Source: Lachnospiraceae bacterium (GTDB taxonomy: Bacteria > Bacillota > Clostridia > Lachnospirales > Lachnospiraceae). From it: 51,553 bases of DNA. Every line of letters starts with the position of its first letter. The stretch's first letter is position 1. The position numbers and the translations under genes were made by a program. The stretch covers positions 1-51,553 of the forward strand of contig SVEN01000016.1 in assembly GCA_015057365.1 (NCBI GenBank), in the 5' to 3' direction. The notes beneath the pieces were generated by a model. That model searched no databases. It saw only the letters and a program-made list of their open reading frames with translations, and was not told the origin of the DNA. Shown here one piece after another: positions 37,901 to 45,524 of the stretch.

Positions 37901-38528
37901 TTTCCTTCTGGGGTGTGAAATGCCGGAGGAATTGCTGGAACAGTTGTATGAAGAGGCGGAGGAAGACAGTGAGATTTGCCGTCTGGCGGTGTTGAAGCAT
38001 TTGTCCGGACAGGATACGCTTACTCCCGAGCAGGTACGGTTTGCGGAGCAGAGTATGCGGATGTTTGCGGAAAAGGATATGATTTTTCCGTTCTTTTCCG
38101 CTTTTGAGGGAAAGGCGGAGCTTCCGCCGTGTATGGCAGATAAGCTGTATGTGGAGTATCAGACCGTGCCGGAGAGCAAGGTATCCATTTCCTATTTGTT
38201 TGACGGTGCGGGCGAGGAACGCTTTATCAGAGAAGAGATGCGTCATGTGGGATACGGTATCTTTGTGAAAGAGTTTATTCTCTTTTATGAGGAAGTGCTG
38301 CAATATTATATTACCGAGGAGCGAAACGGAGAGGCCCGGATTACCGAAAGCTTTTATCGTCAGCTGGATGCGGTAAAGGTGCATGATGAAACCACAAAGT
38401 ACGGACAGATTAATTTGATTTTGACGGCACAGGATATGAAGGATGAGAAGACGACCATGGATATGCTGGAGAGCTATTACCGTATGGAGTATACCATGAA
38501 TCGATTGTTTGCGCCGATAAAGGAGTAG
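34947..38528 (+). CDS. DUF5717 family protein
   Basis: This is the largest gene of the window (1193 residues, GTG start at 34947, weak ribosome site). The first 300 residues are beta-rich, with two immunoglobulin-like stretches (SLSVEVSAGETFCGKFSV; KAALRFEPGDKALMERITV). The rest is a long series of helical repeats with many YRKKE and LEKYG-like turns, as in solenoid scaffolds. I know this as DUF5717 of Lachnospiraceae; its function is unknown. No signal peptide or membrane segment is visible. It is followed four bases later by the actin-fold DUF5716 gene, so the two proteins probably work together. Confidence 0.7.
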   Translation: MKDKVERLAKGIFEYEPTDVLVSEESLSVEVSAGETFCGKFSVHNRKLSVMKGVLYSSNELLVLEEHQFVGTENEIHYTVHGEYTVPGEVHKGVITVVCECGEIEIPFVIKVVPLFCLSSEGEIRDLFQFAGLAQSDWFEAKRVFAEDSFAMTVLRDREEETTVYRQLRKSRSLDRALEEFLVYTKKKAPIQIKADKAALRFEPGDKALMERITVSRDTWGHTDVTVETEGDFFMVSSKKLLSESFNGNCCALEVAVDGAALTEGNHFGRIVLKTPRQCIRIDVTCVCERTAREEERKRRAFRGAECKLFQRYFDFRLGKLKAGSYIAEAESLVELLLLRLQDGIFSDGMRRKKELTYQMYRAYLALIGKKEKFAESEFAQVKQRLEREGVDAELLGAMHYLEAMRQKNAEDVKAYAAQIKLLSERYKESGLLLWFRLYTDKRSENGRALLLEELEERYRRGNRSPLLYFETAMLWNEEPALLRTLGAYELQVLRFGLKSGMLQKETVLQFSLLALQSKECSGLLLRCLCLAYKQYGQRDTLQALCSLLILQGIREKKYHTYFAEACSLQLRIPLLQEYYIYTCECGPQTKIDQSVLLYFIYGNELEEPYCAFLYAYIVRNQESLSSFYRTYLKRMEQYAINSIKSGRIDKNLATVYGEVLRGSLLDGELAAVLPKLIFSYYVECDNKEMVAVSVLHKEEEQECVVPLMNGVAVVCMYTEDAKLVLTDGEGNRYLPGTDCHISRLLHEEELIYRCYELAGENRVLLLNLLEKVHNFRTVEVDATELSKRIVHVDGLREEFRQNEILSLVRYCYDNYQGELLDGYLSKLNLDYPDKEERNRMIELMVVRGRYDLALDALEKYGMEGVSSKRIMRLCERMLLQCGGEQNDMLLRLCRAVFFEGKYDENIVQYLENYFYGTTEEMYRIWQCASEFQLSTEHIEERLLGQILFAGSYVPETYHVFLSYRRKKGNPKLIRAYLSQSAYRCFLLGCEMPEELLEQLYEEAEEDSEICRLAVLKHLSGQDTLTPEQVRFAEQSMRMFAEKDMIFPFFSAFEGKAELPPCMADKLYVEYQTVPESKVSISYLFDGAGEERFIREEMRHVGYGIFVKEFILFYEEVLQYYITEERNGEARITESFYRQLDAVKVHDETTKYGQINLILTAQDMKDEKTTMDMLESYYRMEYTMNRLFAPIKE

Positions 38529-38532
38529 GAAA

Positions 38533-39798
38533 ATGCAGGAGACCGGGAAACTTGTTTTGGGAATAGACTTGTGTGATGATATTACGCAGGTAACAGTAAT
38601 GCGCCCGCATGCCGCGGAACCGGATGCGGTTTGTTTTGATGCCCGGACAAGGAAGGAGTTTTTGCCGACGATTCTTTGTCAGCAACAGGACGGAACGTTT
38701 TGTGTCGGAGAATCCATTACGCCGGACATGGCGGTGTTGCCGCCTTTTTTTCGGGCGGCGGTAAAGGGAGAGCCGGTGATATTTGCGGATGCGTCCTATT
38801 CCGGAAGAGAGCTTCTCAGACGGTACATCGCACTTTTGCTGCAAAAGATCAGACAGCGGTTTGAGGGGCAGGAAATCGGATTGATTGCAATTACCTGTGA
38901 AGAGGCAAGTGACGGAGAAGCAGCGCGTGAGATGCTGCAGGGAATGTTCGAAGAGACTTTGGGAGAGACGGTGCGTTGTACGGTGCTCAGCCATCTGGAA
39001 GCGTTTTTGCATTTCATCATTCGTCAGGAGGAAGGACTGTGGAAAGACGGTTCGGCGGTATTCGATTATGCCACCGACGGACTGTTGTTTTATTATATGG
39101 AGTGTCGTCTGGCCAACGGCCGACGCCTGTTTACGGCGGATCATAAGGATTATTCGGAGGTAATCGGACCTGACTTTGTTACCCACGGAGACGGAGGTCA
39201 GGGAGCATTGACCTTTGAACGCCTGGCAGGAGAAGCCATGGGACAAAAGCCGGCGTCACTGTTTATAACCGGGCGTGGGTTTGAAGGAGACTGGGTATCC
39301 GATGTGCTGCGCTTTTTATCCGGCGGACGCCGGGTGTTCCGGGGACAGAATTTATATACCCAGGGCGCTTGTTATGCGGGTGCGGAACTGTTCCGGGGGG
39401 AACAGAATGCGGACTTTTCCATACTGACACCGGAGCAGGTTACGGTAGATGTATTTTTGCTTGCGGAGAATGAAGGGCAGGAGGAAAGCGTATTGTTTGT
39501 AAAGGCAGGAGAGAACTATCGTAACGTAGCTGCCCGGGCAGAGGTAATTCTGGATGCCACCGACAAACTGACCTTTAAGATTCTTCCGGCAGGAGATACG
39601 GTGCCGCGAGCGGTTCGGATTGCACCGAATCTTCCGGAGCTGCGGGGTGACCGCACCAGCCGGTATGAAATCAGAGTATTTTTTGCAAAACGGGATTTGA
39701 TGGTAATTCAGATGAAGGAGACCGGGTTCGGAGCATTTTACCCGCAGACTTACCGGATTTATGAGGAATTGTTGGATTTATCCCAGTGGGAACAATAA
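38533..39798 (+). CDS. DUF5716 family protein, Hsp70/actin-like ATPase fold
   Basis: The 421-residue protein starts with LVLGIDLCDDITQVTVM, the phosphate-1 loop of the actin/Hsp70/FtsA superfamily. A second loop VFDYATDGLLFYYM (residues near 175) and an adenosine-type motif FITGRGFEGDWVSDVLRFL near 250 follow in the proper order, then QGACYAGAELF, like the Hsp70 ARGAA segment. It would therefore bind ATP or be a degenerate relative; the phosphate-1 loop lacks the usual Gly-Thr/Ser. I know the family as DUF5716. It is tightly linked to DUF5717 and a cell-wall amidase, which suggests a cytoskeletal or envelope role. Confidence 0.72.
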   Translation: MQETGKLVLGIDLCDDITQVTVMRPHAAEPDAVCFDARTRKEFLPTILCQQQDGTFCVGESITPDMAVLPPFFRAAVKGEPVIFADASYSGRELLRRYIALLLQKIRQRFEGQEIGLIAITCEEASDGEAAREMLQGMFEETLGETVRCTVLSHLEAFLHFIIRQEEGLWKDGSAVFDYATDGLLFYYMECRLANGRRLFTADHKDYSEVIGPDFVTHGDGGQGALTFERLAGEAMGQKPASLFITGRGFEGDWVSDVLRFLSGGRRVFRGQNLYTQGACYAGAELFRGEQNADFSILTPEQVTVDVFLLAENEGQEESVLFVKAGENYRNVAARAEVILDATDKLTFKILPAGDTVPRAVRIAPNLPELRGDRTSRYEIRVFFAKRDLMVIQMKETGFGAFYPQTYRIYEELLDLSQWEQ

Positions 39799-39828
39799 TG
39801 ACAGATGAGTGAAAGGAGGGGGAATCGA

Positions 39829-40665
39829 ATGGCAAGAGTGGTACTGTGTGCCGGCAGAAGAAGCAGGGTTCCCCTGCGCCTGCACAATGTAAATAAAGAA
39901 CTGTACTCTGCGGAAGAGATTTGTTACTATTTGTATCATCACGCGGCAACGGCAGAGGATTATATTACGGAGAATGCATTGGCGGAGTTTTACGAGACCG
40001 AGCTGGGATTGCCGTCGGTGGCGGAACGTCTGCGTGTGTTAAAGGCCTCCGAGGCGGGGGTAAAGGAGTTTGTGACGGTAGTGTTCGGGGTTACCGGAAT
40101 GTATACCGCTGCGGAGGTTGCGGAGTATATGACAGAGCTGGAGCGTCTGCAGGATTTAAAGGTATGGCAGAAGCAGAAGGCGAAGGCGGATACCTATCTG
40201 GCACACCGGAATTACCGGGATGCAATGTTGCAGTATGAGCAGTTGCTGCGGAATCGTAAGGAAAACGAAATGCCGGAAGTGACCACCGGAAATGTATACC
40301 ACAATCTGGCGATTTGCGAATTGCATATCAGCGGTGCAGGTACCGCGGCCGGACATTTTGCGGATGCCTATGAGAAGAACCGCAGTCAGGAGTCGCTTCG
40401 TTCCTATTTGATGGCTCTGCGGTTGGCACAGAAGGATAACGAGTATCTGAAGGCACTGGAGCAGTATGAGGTGTCGGAGCTGCTGAAGACGGAAATGGAT
40501 GCGCTTATGTTTGAGTGTATGGTGGAGGCAGCGGAGGCACCGGAATATCAGGAACTGGTACGAATCAAGAAGCTGTTTTCGGAAGGACAGTTAAAGGAGT
40601 ACCGGGAGGCTACCGTTCAGCTTTTGGATGAGTTTAAAAGACAGTACCGGTTGGATAACATGTAA
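39829..40665 (+). CDS. TPR-like protein of the DUF5716/DUF5717 cluster
   Basis: This 278-residue soluble protein begins MARVVLCAGRRSRVPLRL, has a helical first half (NKELYSAEEICYYLYHH) and then tetratricopeptide-like helix pairs (YLAHRNYRDAMLQYEQLL, HNLAICELHISGAGTAAGHF) at about residues 125-230. I do not recognise a named family. ATG 39829 is preferred over the ATG at 39805 because GAAAGGAGGGGG lies between them. It follows the actin-fold gene by 30 bases and probably mediates protein contacts in the same complex. Confidence 0.7.
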   Translation: MARVVLCAGRRSRVPLRLHNVNKELYSAEEICYYLYHHAATAEDYITENALAEFYETELGLPSVAERLRVLKASEAGVKEFVTVVFGVTGMYTAAEVAEYMTELERLQDLKVWQKQKAKADTYLAHRNYRDAMLQYEQLLRNRKENEMPEVTTGNVYHNLAICELHISGAGTAAGHFADAYEKNRSQESLRSYLMALRLAQKDNEYLKALEQYEVSELLKTEMDALMFECMVEAAEAPEYQELVRIKKLFSEGQLKEYREATVQLLDEFKRQYRLDNM

Positions 40666-40685
40666 CGGAATGACGAGGGATGGAT

Positions 40686-41849
40686 ATGGGCTTGTTTTCA
40701 TGGTTTAAAAAGAAAAAGAAGACCACCCGGGCGGAAGAGGTGCGACAGGCCGGGGTATCGGGAAATATAGAAGACAGCGGAGTGCGTCGGGCGTTTTATG
40801 CGGAATGCAGCGAGCTGATCGACGAAGCGGTCCTGCAAAGCGAACAGGCGAAAAATGAGTATGGTCTGGTTACCACCTATCTGGCGGATGTCCAGAAAAT
40901 CGAGACTATGACCGGAGAAGGACGGGCAGAAGTAGAGGCTGCGGCCAATAATCTGATTGCCTTAGAAAAGGAAAAAGAGCGGATTCGCACAAAGGAGCCG
41001 GCCATCAGCGAAGCACAGAAGGGCTTTCTGGCATTGCATGAAGCGGAGATTCCGAAGACCATACAGTGGTTACGGGGCGAGGAAGAGCATCAGAGGGAAA
41101 TTGAAGGGAAGATGCGCTTTTTAGCGGGTGAGAAAGCGACTTATCAGATAGAGCAGGAAGAATGCCTGGACCGGAATGAGTTTTTAAAGAAGCTGATGAT
41201 CGGTATCAGTGTAGGCGTGGTAGTTTTCCTCGTGCTGTTTTTCTACATCGGGGAAGAAACGGGGAAGGACTTGCGGATTCCGTTTTTACTCACGGTTATC
41301 GTAGCTCTTTTATTTGCCATGTATGTGGTGGTAGCTACGAGGAAAAACATCTACAACATGAAAGTGGCGGAGATAAAACGCAATAAAGTGATTGCTGTTG
41401 AAAACCGGATTAAGCTTCGGTTTGTGAACTGTACCTGGGGAATCGAGTATGCCTATGAAAAGTACCATACTTCCAGCTCTGTGCATCTGGAAGGTATGTG
41501 GAAGGAGTATATGCGGATTCGTGCCGAGGAGGAAGCAAACCGGAAGAACGAACGGCAGCAGGAGGTACACCGCAGTGCCATTATTAAAGAGTTGCGCCGC
41601 GTGGGTGTGGTAGACACGGGAATCTGGGTGTTGCAGCCCCAGGCGTTAATCGATAAAAAAGAAATGGTTGAAGTTCGTCACAGCTTGAATGTGAGACGAC
41701 AAAAGCTGAGAGAGCATATCGACTATAATATGAAGCAAAAAGAAAAGAACGAAACGGCAATTATACAGTTTATAAAGGAACATCCGGAGTACGCGGAGGA
41801 GGCCAAGGGGCTGATTGAGAGGTACCGGTTGTTGCAGAAGATGCAGTAG
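40686..41849 (+). CDS. Coiled-coil membrane protein of the same cluster
   Basis: The 387-residue protein starts MGLFSWFKKKKK, then has a long coiled coil (about residues 35-170, with many E/K heptads), two adjacent membrane segments (about 172-192 and 202-222) and a second charged helical region to the end. Both ends should lie in the cytoplasm. I know no family name. ATG 40686 sits six bases after GAGGGA; an ATG at 40680 is too close to that ribosome site. It is placed between the TPR-like gene and the amidase, so it may anchor the cluster's soluble proteins to the membrane. Confidence 0.68.
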   Translation: MGLFSWFKKKKKTTRAEEVRQAGVSGNIEDSGVRRAFYAECSELIDEAVLQSEQAKNEYGLVTTYLADVQKIETMTGEGRAEVEAAANNLIALEKEKERIRTKEPAISEAQKGFLALHEAEIPKTIQWLRGEEEHQREIEGKMRFLAGEKATYQIEQEECLDRNEFLKKLMIGISVGVVVFLVLFFYIGEETGKDLRIPFLLTVIVALLFAMYVVVATRKNIYNMKVAEIKRNKVIAVENRIKLRFVNCTWGIEYAYEKYHTSSSVHLEGMWKEYMRIRAEEEANRKNERQQEVHRSAIIKELRRVGVVDTGIWVLQPQALIDKKEMVEVRHSLNVRRQKLREHIDYNMKQKEKNETAIIQFIKEHPEYAEEAKGLIERYRLLQKMQ

Positions 41850-41874
41850 TATAGTATGAAGGGAGGCGGGGAAA

Positions 41875-43077
41875 ATGGCAGACGGACAGATTAAAAAGAT
41901 ACGGCAGTATATGGTTTCTGTCATGATACTTTGCCTTGTTTTTCTGGGAGTATTTACGGTACAGGAAAGGACCGGTGTACGGGAGGCAAACGCGGAAAGT
42001 ACTCCGGGGATTGAAGATGCGCTGGCAGAGGGCGGACAGCTGATTCAAATCGGCGGAGGTCACGGTGCTTCTTTGGTGGAAAGCTCCGCCTGGTCCCGGC
42101 TGTTCGGAACCAGCCTGCCGGAAATCGTAAAGCAACAGGGAGATACCTGTTTGCTTATTAAGAAAAACGGCGGTACCTTGGAAACGATTACAGAGGAAAT
42201 GGTTTACCGGAAAGTGACGGTGTCGGTGGAGGGTGCATTAACCGCCGGGGATATTTACCGGGTATCCGGAGATTGTTTGTATGTGGGAATGCCGGAGGTG
42301 CCGGTGGTTATCGTTCCGGAGGAAGAGAAAAATGTACCGTTAGTCAGAGAACCGAAGGCTCCGGGGGAGGATTTGCTCCTTTCCCTGGAATTGAAGGAAA
42401 AGGACGGAAAGACCGAAGCGATATTTGAGTTTAATTCCGTTTACGAGGTGGCGGTGACGGAAGATGAAGAGTTTTTATACTTCAGTCTGATACGCCCGCA
42501 TGAAAAGTATGACAAGATTGTTGTGATTGATGCGGGACACGGAGGAATCGACATCGGCACCAGCGGCGGCGGTGTAACGGAGGCTTCCGTGAATCTTGCG
42601 GTGGTAAAGTATTTAAAGGAACTGCTGGATGAGCAGGAGGAATGGAAGATATATTATACTCGGCTGAACAATACACTTCCGGATTTGTCCACCAGAGTAG
42701 AGTTTGCCAATGCCTTGCATGCGGATATGTTAATCAGTGTGCATTGTAATCATAATCCGGTCAGTGTGGTAAACGGCGTAGAGGTGCTCTACAGTAAGGT
42801 ACAGGGCGCGGAGGATACGTTTAATTCCAGATATCTGGCGGGACTTTGCAGCGAATATGTAACGGAGGCCACCGGTTTAAAGGAGCGTCCTTTGGTAGAA
42901 CGTTCAAGCAATCTTCATATTATTAAGTACTGTAAGATGCCGATGGCGCTCATTGAATTCGGTTATATGTCCAATCGGAAGGATTTGGCCGTAATTACCA
43001 CAGAAAAAGCCCAGAGAGCCTGTGCGGAAGGAATTTATCGTTCCATCGAAGAGGCATACCGGGTATTGGGAGAATAA
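41875..43077 (+). CDS. N-acetylmuramoyl-L-alanine amidase (Amidase_3)
   Basis: The enzyme cleaves the bond between muramic acid and the peptide of peptidoglycan. The 400-residue protein has a signal or anchor segment (about residues 12-31), a domain of about 170 residues of unknown type and a C-terminal Amidase_3 domain (about 215-400). Zinc and catalytic residues are seen in order: DAGHGGID (His), TEASVNLAV (Glu), ISVHCNHNP (His) and ALIEFGYMSN (Glu). No SPOR or SH3 binding domain is present. It begins 25 bases after the coiled-coil gene behind GGGAGGCGGGG and is the only clear enzyme of the cluster. Confidence 0.93.
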   Translation: MADGQIKKIRQYMVSVMILCLVFLGVFTVQERTGVREANAESTPGIEDALAEGGQLIQIGGGHGASLVESSAWSRLFGTSLPEIVKQQGDTCLLIKKNGGTLETITEEMVYRKVTVSVEGALTAGDIYRVSGDCLYVGMPEVPVVIVPEEEKNVPLVREPKAPGEDLLLSLELKEKDGKTEAIFEFNSVYEVAVTEDEEFLYFSLIRPHEKYDKIVVIDAGHGGIDIGTSGGGVTEASVNLAVVKYLKELLDEQEEWKIYYTRLNNTLPDLSTRVEFANALHADMLISVHCNHNPVSVVNGVEVLYSKVQGAEDTFNSRYLAGLCSEYVTEATGLKERPLVERSSNLHIIKYCKMPMALIEFGYMSNRKDLAVITTEKAQRACAEGIYRSIEEAYRVLGE

Positions 43078-43141
43078 GCATCCCCTTACAGGGGCCGGTG
43101 GACAAAGCATGAAGATAGAAGAAAGAGAAGAGGAAGACGAA

Positions 43142-43723
43142 ATGCCTAGAATTATTTTTGCAACCGGAAATGCCGGAAAGATGAAAGAAATCAGGGAGAT
43201 ATTAAGCGACTTGCCTTACGAAGTGGTTTCCATGAAGGAGGCGGGGGTTACTGCGGATATTGTGGAGGACGGTACAACATTCGAAGAAAACGCCATGATT
43301 AAGGCAAAGACCATTGCGGAGCTGACGGGAGAAATTGCTATGGCGGACGATTCCGGCCTTGAGGTGGATTATCTTGATAAGGCGCCGGGGATTTACTCCG
43401 CGCGCTTCTTGGGAGAAGATACTTCCTATGATATAAAGAACAAGTACTTAATTGACCAACTGGACGGTGTGGAGGGCAGTGACCGTTCCGCACGGTTCGT
43501 TTGCGCAATTGCCTGCGTATGGCCGGACGGAAAGAGCAAGGTATGCCGCGCTACGATAGAAGGAGAGCTGGCAAAGGCACCGGCGGGAGAGAACGGCTTC
43601 GGCTACGATCCGATTTTCTATGTGCCGCAGTACGGCAAGACCACAGCGGAGCTTTCCATGGAAGAAAAGAACGAAATCAGTCATCGTGCCAAGGCGTTAC
43701 GGGAGATGAAGAAGGAGTTTTAA
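43142..43723 (+). CDS. rdgB: XTP/dITP diphosphatase (RdgB/HAM1)
   Basis: The 193-residue enzyme hydrolyses non-canonical purine triphosphates (ITP, dITP, XTP) to the monophosphate and keeps them out of DNA and RNA. Motifs: IIFATGNAGKMKEIREIL at the start, DDSGLEVDYL, PGIYSARFLG and GENGFGYDPIFY. ATG 43142 gives the standard N-terminus; an in-frame ATG at 43109 adds 11 charged residues and cannot be excluded. The stop is followed one base later by the phosphodiesterase start, an arrangement common in Firmicutes. Confidence 0.95.
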   Translation: MPRIIFATGNAGKMKEIREILSDLPYEVVSMKEAGVTADIVEDGTTFEENAMIKAKTIAELTGEIAMADDSGLEVDYLDKAPGIYSARFLGEDTSYDIKNKYLIDQLDGVEGSDRSARFVCAIACVWPDGKSKVCRATIEGELAKAPAGENGFGYDPIFYVPQYGKTTAELSMEEKNEISHRAKALREMKKEF

Positions 43724-43724
43724 G

Positions 43725-44207
43725 GTGAAAGCAGTCATTGTAAGCGATTCCCACGGACGCTTCGGTGGGATTCAGGACATTATAGAACGGGAGGCTCCCT
43801 TTGATGTATTTCTCCATGCAGGCGACATCCAGGGCGGTGTGGGGCGTATCGAGGAATGGGCCGGATGTCCGGTATATGTAGTAAAGGGTAATTGCGACTG
43901 GTCCGGAGATTTCCCTCAGGAGATTATGGTACCCTTCGGCAGTCATCGTATCTTTTTGACCCACGGTCATCGTCATGCGGTAAAGATAGAGAAGGAGACG
44001 ATAGCGCGGGTGGCAAAGAATTTGGGTGCGGACATTGCGGTGCACGGACATTCTCATATTCCGTCGGCGGACGAACGGTACGGTGTTATTATTCTTTGTC
44101 CGGGCAGTGTATCGGAGCCGCGGCAGCAAAACCGCAGACCGACCTACATTGTGTTAGAAACCGCGCCGGGCGGCAAAGTTACATGGGAGATAAAGTATTC
44201 GGACTAG
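43725..44207 (+). CDS. YfcE/MJ0936-type metallophosphodiesterase
   Basis: The 160-residue protein is a small calcineurin-like phosphodiesterase with the metal motifs SDSHGRFG, FLHAGDIQGG, VKGNCDW, THGHRHAV and VHGHSHIPS. Related enzymes hydrolyse phosphodiesters of unsettled biological identity. It uses a GTG start at 43725, one base after the rdgB stop, with AAGGAG inside the rdgB end. The pair is translationally coupled. Confidence 0.93.
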   Translation: MKAVIVSDSHGRFGGIQDIIEREAPFDVFLHAGDIQGGVGRIEEWAGCPVYVVKGNCDWSGDFPQEIMVPFGSHRIFLTHGHRHAVKIEKETIARVAKNLGADIAVHGHSHIPSADERYGVIILCPGSVSEPRQQNRRPTYIVLETAPGGKVTWEIKYSD

Positions 44208-44278
44208 CGTCGTTTTTTAGGGAAAAAAGGCCTTGTGGGGGCTGAACGGAAAAATCTTTCAAATTTTTAAAAAAGTTG

Positions 44279-44307
44279 TTGACAATTCAGGGAACGTCAT
44301 ATATAAT
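44279..44307 (+). promoter_or_regulatory. Promoter of the seven-tRNA cluster
   Basis: Perfect TTGACA (44279-44284), 17 bases, perfect TATAAT (44302-44307), 47 bases before tRNA-Pro. Confidence 0.95.
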
Positions 44308-44354
44308 ATGTCTTGCGTCACGAAAAAGGAATCTCGGTTCCCGAAAACTCTGAC

Positions 44355-44429
44355 CGGGGTGTGGCTCAGTTTGGCTAGAGTGCTTGATTTGGGATCAAGA
44401 GGTCGCAGGTTCGAATCCTGTCACCCCGA
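44355..44429 (+). tRNA. tRNA-Pro (TGG)
   Basis: Acceptor CGGGGTG/CACCCCG, anticodon loop TTTGGGA, discriminator A. Confidence 0.95.
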
Positions 44430-44452
44430 TTCTGTGACAGAATATATGGCAT

Positions 44453-44523
44453 GCGGGTGTAGTTCAATGGTAGAACACTAGCCTTCCAAGCTAGATACGT
44501 GGGTTCGATTCCCATCACCCGCT
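44453..44523 (+). tRNA. tRNA-Gly (TCC)
   Basis: Acceptor GCGGGTG/CACCCGC, anticodon loop CTTCCAA, discriminator T. The gene for glycyl-tRNA synthetase lies 1.1 kb downstream. Confidence 0.95.
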
Positions 44524-44569
44524 TTTGAAAATCCCAGATTTTCAAAGGCGACAATCGCCTAATTTTTTT
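44524..44569 (+). terminator. Double hairpin after tRNA-Gly, possible attenuating terminator
   Basis: TTTGAAAATC/GATTTTCAAA (44524-44533/44537-44546) is followed by GGCGA-CAA-TCGCC (44547-44559) and a T tract to 44569. It could end part of the Pro-Gly transcripts before the other tRNAs. Confidence 0.6.
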
Positions 44570-44594
44570 GCTTCCTTGCGAAGTATAAAGATGT

Positions 44595-44668
<74 letters not shown>

Positions 44669-44692
44669 TTCTGCTTAGGCAGTCAATACTGT

Positions 44693-44767
44693 GGTGGATA
44701 TAGCGCAGCTGGTTAGCGCGCCAGATTGTGGCTCTGGAGGCCCAGGGTTCGAATCCCTGTATCCACC
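44693..44767 (+). tRNA. tRNA-His (GTG)
   Basis: Acceptor GTGGATA/TATCCAC with an extra G at 44693 opposite C73, the tRNA-His hallmark; anticodon loop TTGTGGC. Confidence 0.95.
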
Positions 44768-44771
44768 TTGA

Positions 44772-44801
44772 AAGTCTATTGCGTAAGCATTAGGCTTTTT
44801 T
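44772..44801 (+). terminator. Probable terminator after tRNA-His
   Basis: AAGTCTATTGC (44772-44782) pairs imperfectly with GCATTAGGCTT (44787-44797), followed by TTTT. Confidence 0.6.
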
Positions 44802-44813
44802 GCTTCATGGGGG

Positions 44814-44842
44814 TTTGGAGGCAAATACCCTTGCTATATAAT
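44814..44842 (+). promoter_or_regulatory. Second promoter, for tRNA-Gln/Lys/Leu
   Basis: TTTGGA (44814-44819), 17 bases, perfect TATAAT (44837-44842), 19 bases before tRNA-Gln. Confidence 0.65.
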
Positions 44843-44861
44843 GTAGTACGGGGGTTACAAT

Positions 44862-44933
44862 TGGGGTATCGCCAAGCGGTAAGGCACAGGGTTTTGATCC
44901 CTGCATCCGCTGGTTCGAATCCAGCTACCCCAG
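44862..44933 (+). tRNA. tRNA-Gln (TTG)
   Basis: Acceptor TGGGGTA/TACCCCA, anticodon loop TTTTGAT, discriminator G. Confidence 0.95.
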
Positions 44934-44979
44934 CTGACGGTTTTTTAATAAGACCTGTCTGTACCGATACATCGGTGAT

Positions 44980-45052
44980 GGGCTACTAGCTCAGGCGGTA
45001 GAGCACTTGACTTTTAATCAAGGTGTCGCGGGTTCGAGTCCCGCGTGGCTCA
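44980..45052 (+). tRNA. tRNA-Lys (TTT)
   Basis: Acceptor GGGCTAC/GTGGCTC with two G-U pairs, anticodon loop CTTTTAA, discriminator A. A weak hairpin AAGCAAGG/CCTTGCTT (45058-45082) follows. Confidence 0.95.
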
Positions 45053-45095
45053 CGAAGAAGCAAGGACAAGATGCCCTTGCTTTTAAACTTAATAG

Positions 45096-45175
<80 letters not shown>

Positions 45176-45221
45176 CTGAGAAAAGGGGTTTCGGGCAGTT
45201 GCCCGAGACCCCTTTTCTCAG
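45176..45221 (+). terminator. Terminator of the tRNA cluster
   Basis: A 22-pair hairpin (45176-45197/45200-45221) with core GGGGTTTCGGGCA/TGCCCGAGACCCC followed by TTTTCT. It starts directly after the last tRNA base and precedes the repeat cluster. Confidence 0.85.
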
Positions 45222-45517
45222 TGTGGGTGGAGACCTTGAACCTGAGTTCAAGGTCTCGGCTTCGCCTCGGTCGGTCCAGAACCAACGTCCACTGGACGTT
45301 GTGGACCCTGTCACCCGCATGCGGGTGGAGACCTTGAACCAGAGTTCAAAGTCGTCTTCGTTTCACTTCGGTCCGCCCAGTACCAACGTCCACCGGACGT
45401 TGTGGGCCGGCTCCGCCTCGGTCGGCGCAGAGCAAATGTCCCCCGGACATTTTGCGGTCTGTCACCCGCGGGTGGAGACGTTGCCCCAGAGGTTCAAGGT
45501 TATTGGGAAAATTTAGA
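45222..45517. repeat. Palindromic module cluster interleaved with tRNA-Leu 3'-end copies
   Basis: Three units lie head to tail. Each opens with a GGTGGAGACCTTGAACC-like segment (45226, 45323 and a diverged copy at 45471), which resembles an inverted tRNA-Leu 3' end. The first two units then hold hairpin modules and close with copies of the tRNA-Leu end (CCTGTCACCCGCA at 45307-45319, CTGTCACCCGC at 45459-45469). Hairpins: 45273-45307 with GGTCCA/TGGACC and AACGTCC/GGACGTT; 45375-45407 with GCCCA/TGGGC and AACGTCC/GGACGTT; 45426-45456 with CGCA/TGCG and AAATGTCC/GGACATTT. Each is preceded by a CTYCGCCTCGGTCGG-like lead. No open reading frame is convincing. The same modules occur at 21.7 kb beside tRNA-Met. 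Confidence 0.82.
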
Positions 45518-45524
45518 TTAACCG

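Noticed and set aside
38410..39246. Minus-strand open frame opposite the DUF5717/DUF5716 junction
   Set aside because: Spans two plus-strand genes, no start signal and no recognisable domain.
45222..45517. Possible CRISPR-like array
   Set aside because: Repeats are few, differ in length and internal order, carry palindromic modules rather than unique spacers, and no cas gene is near.
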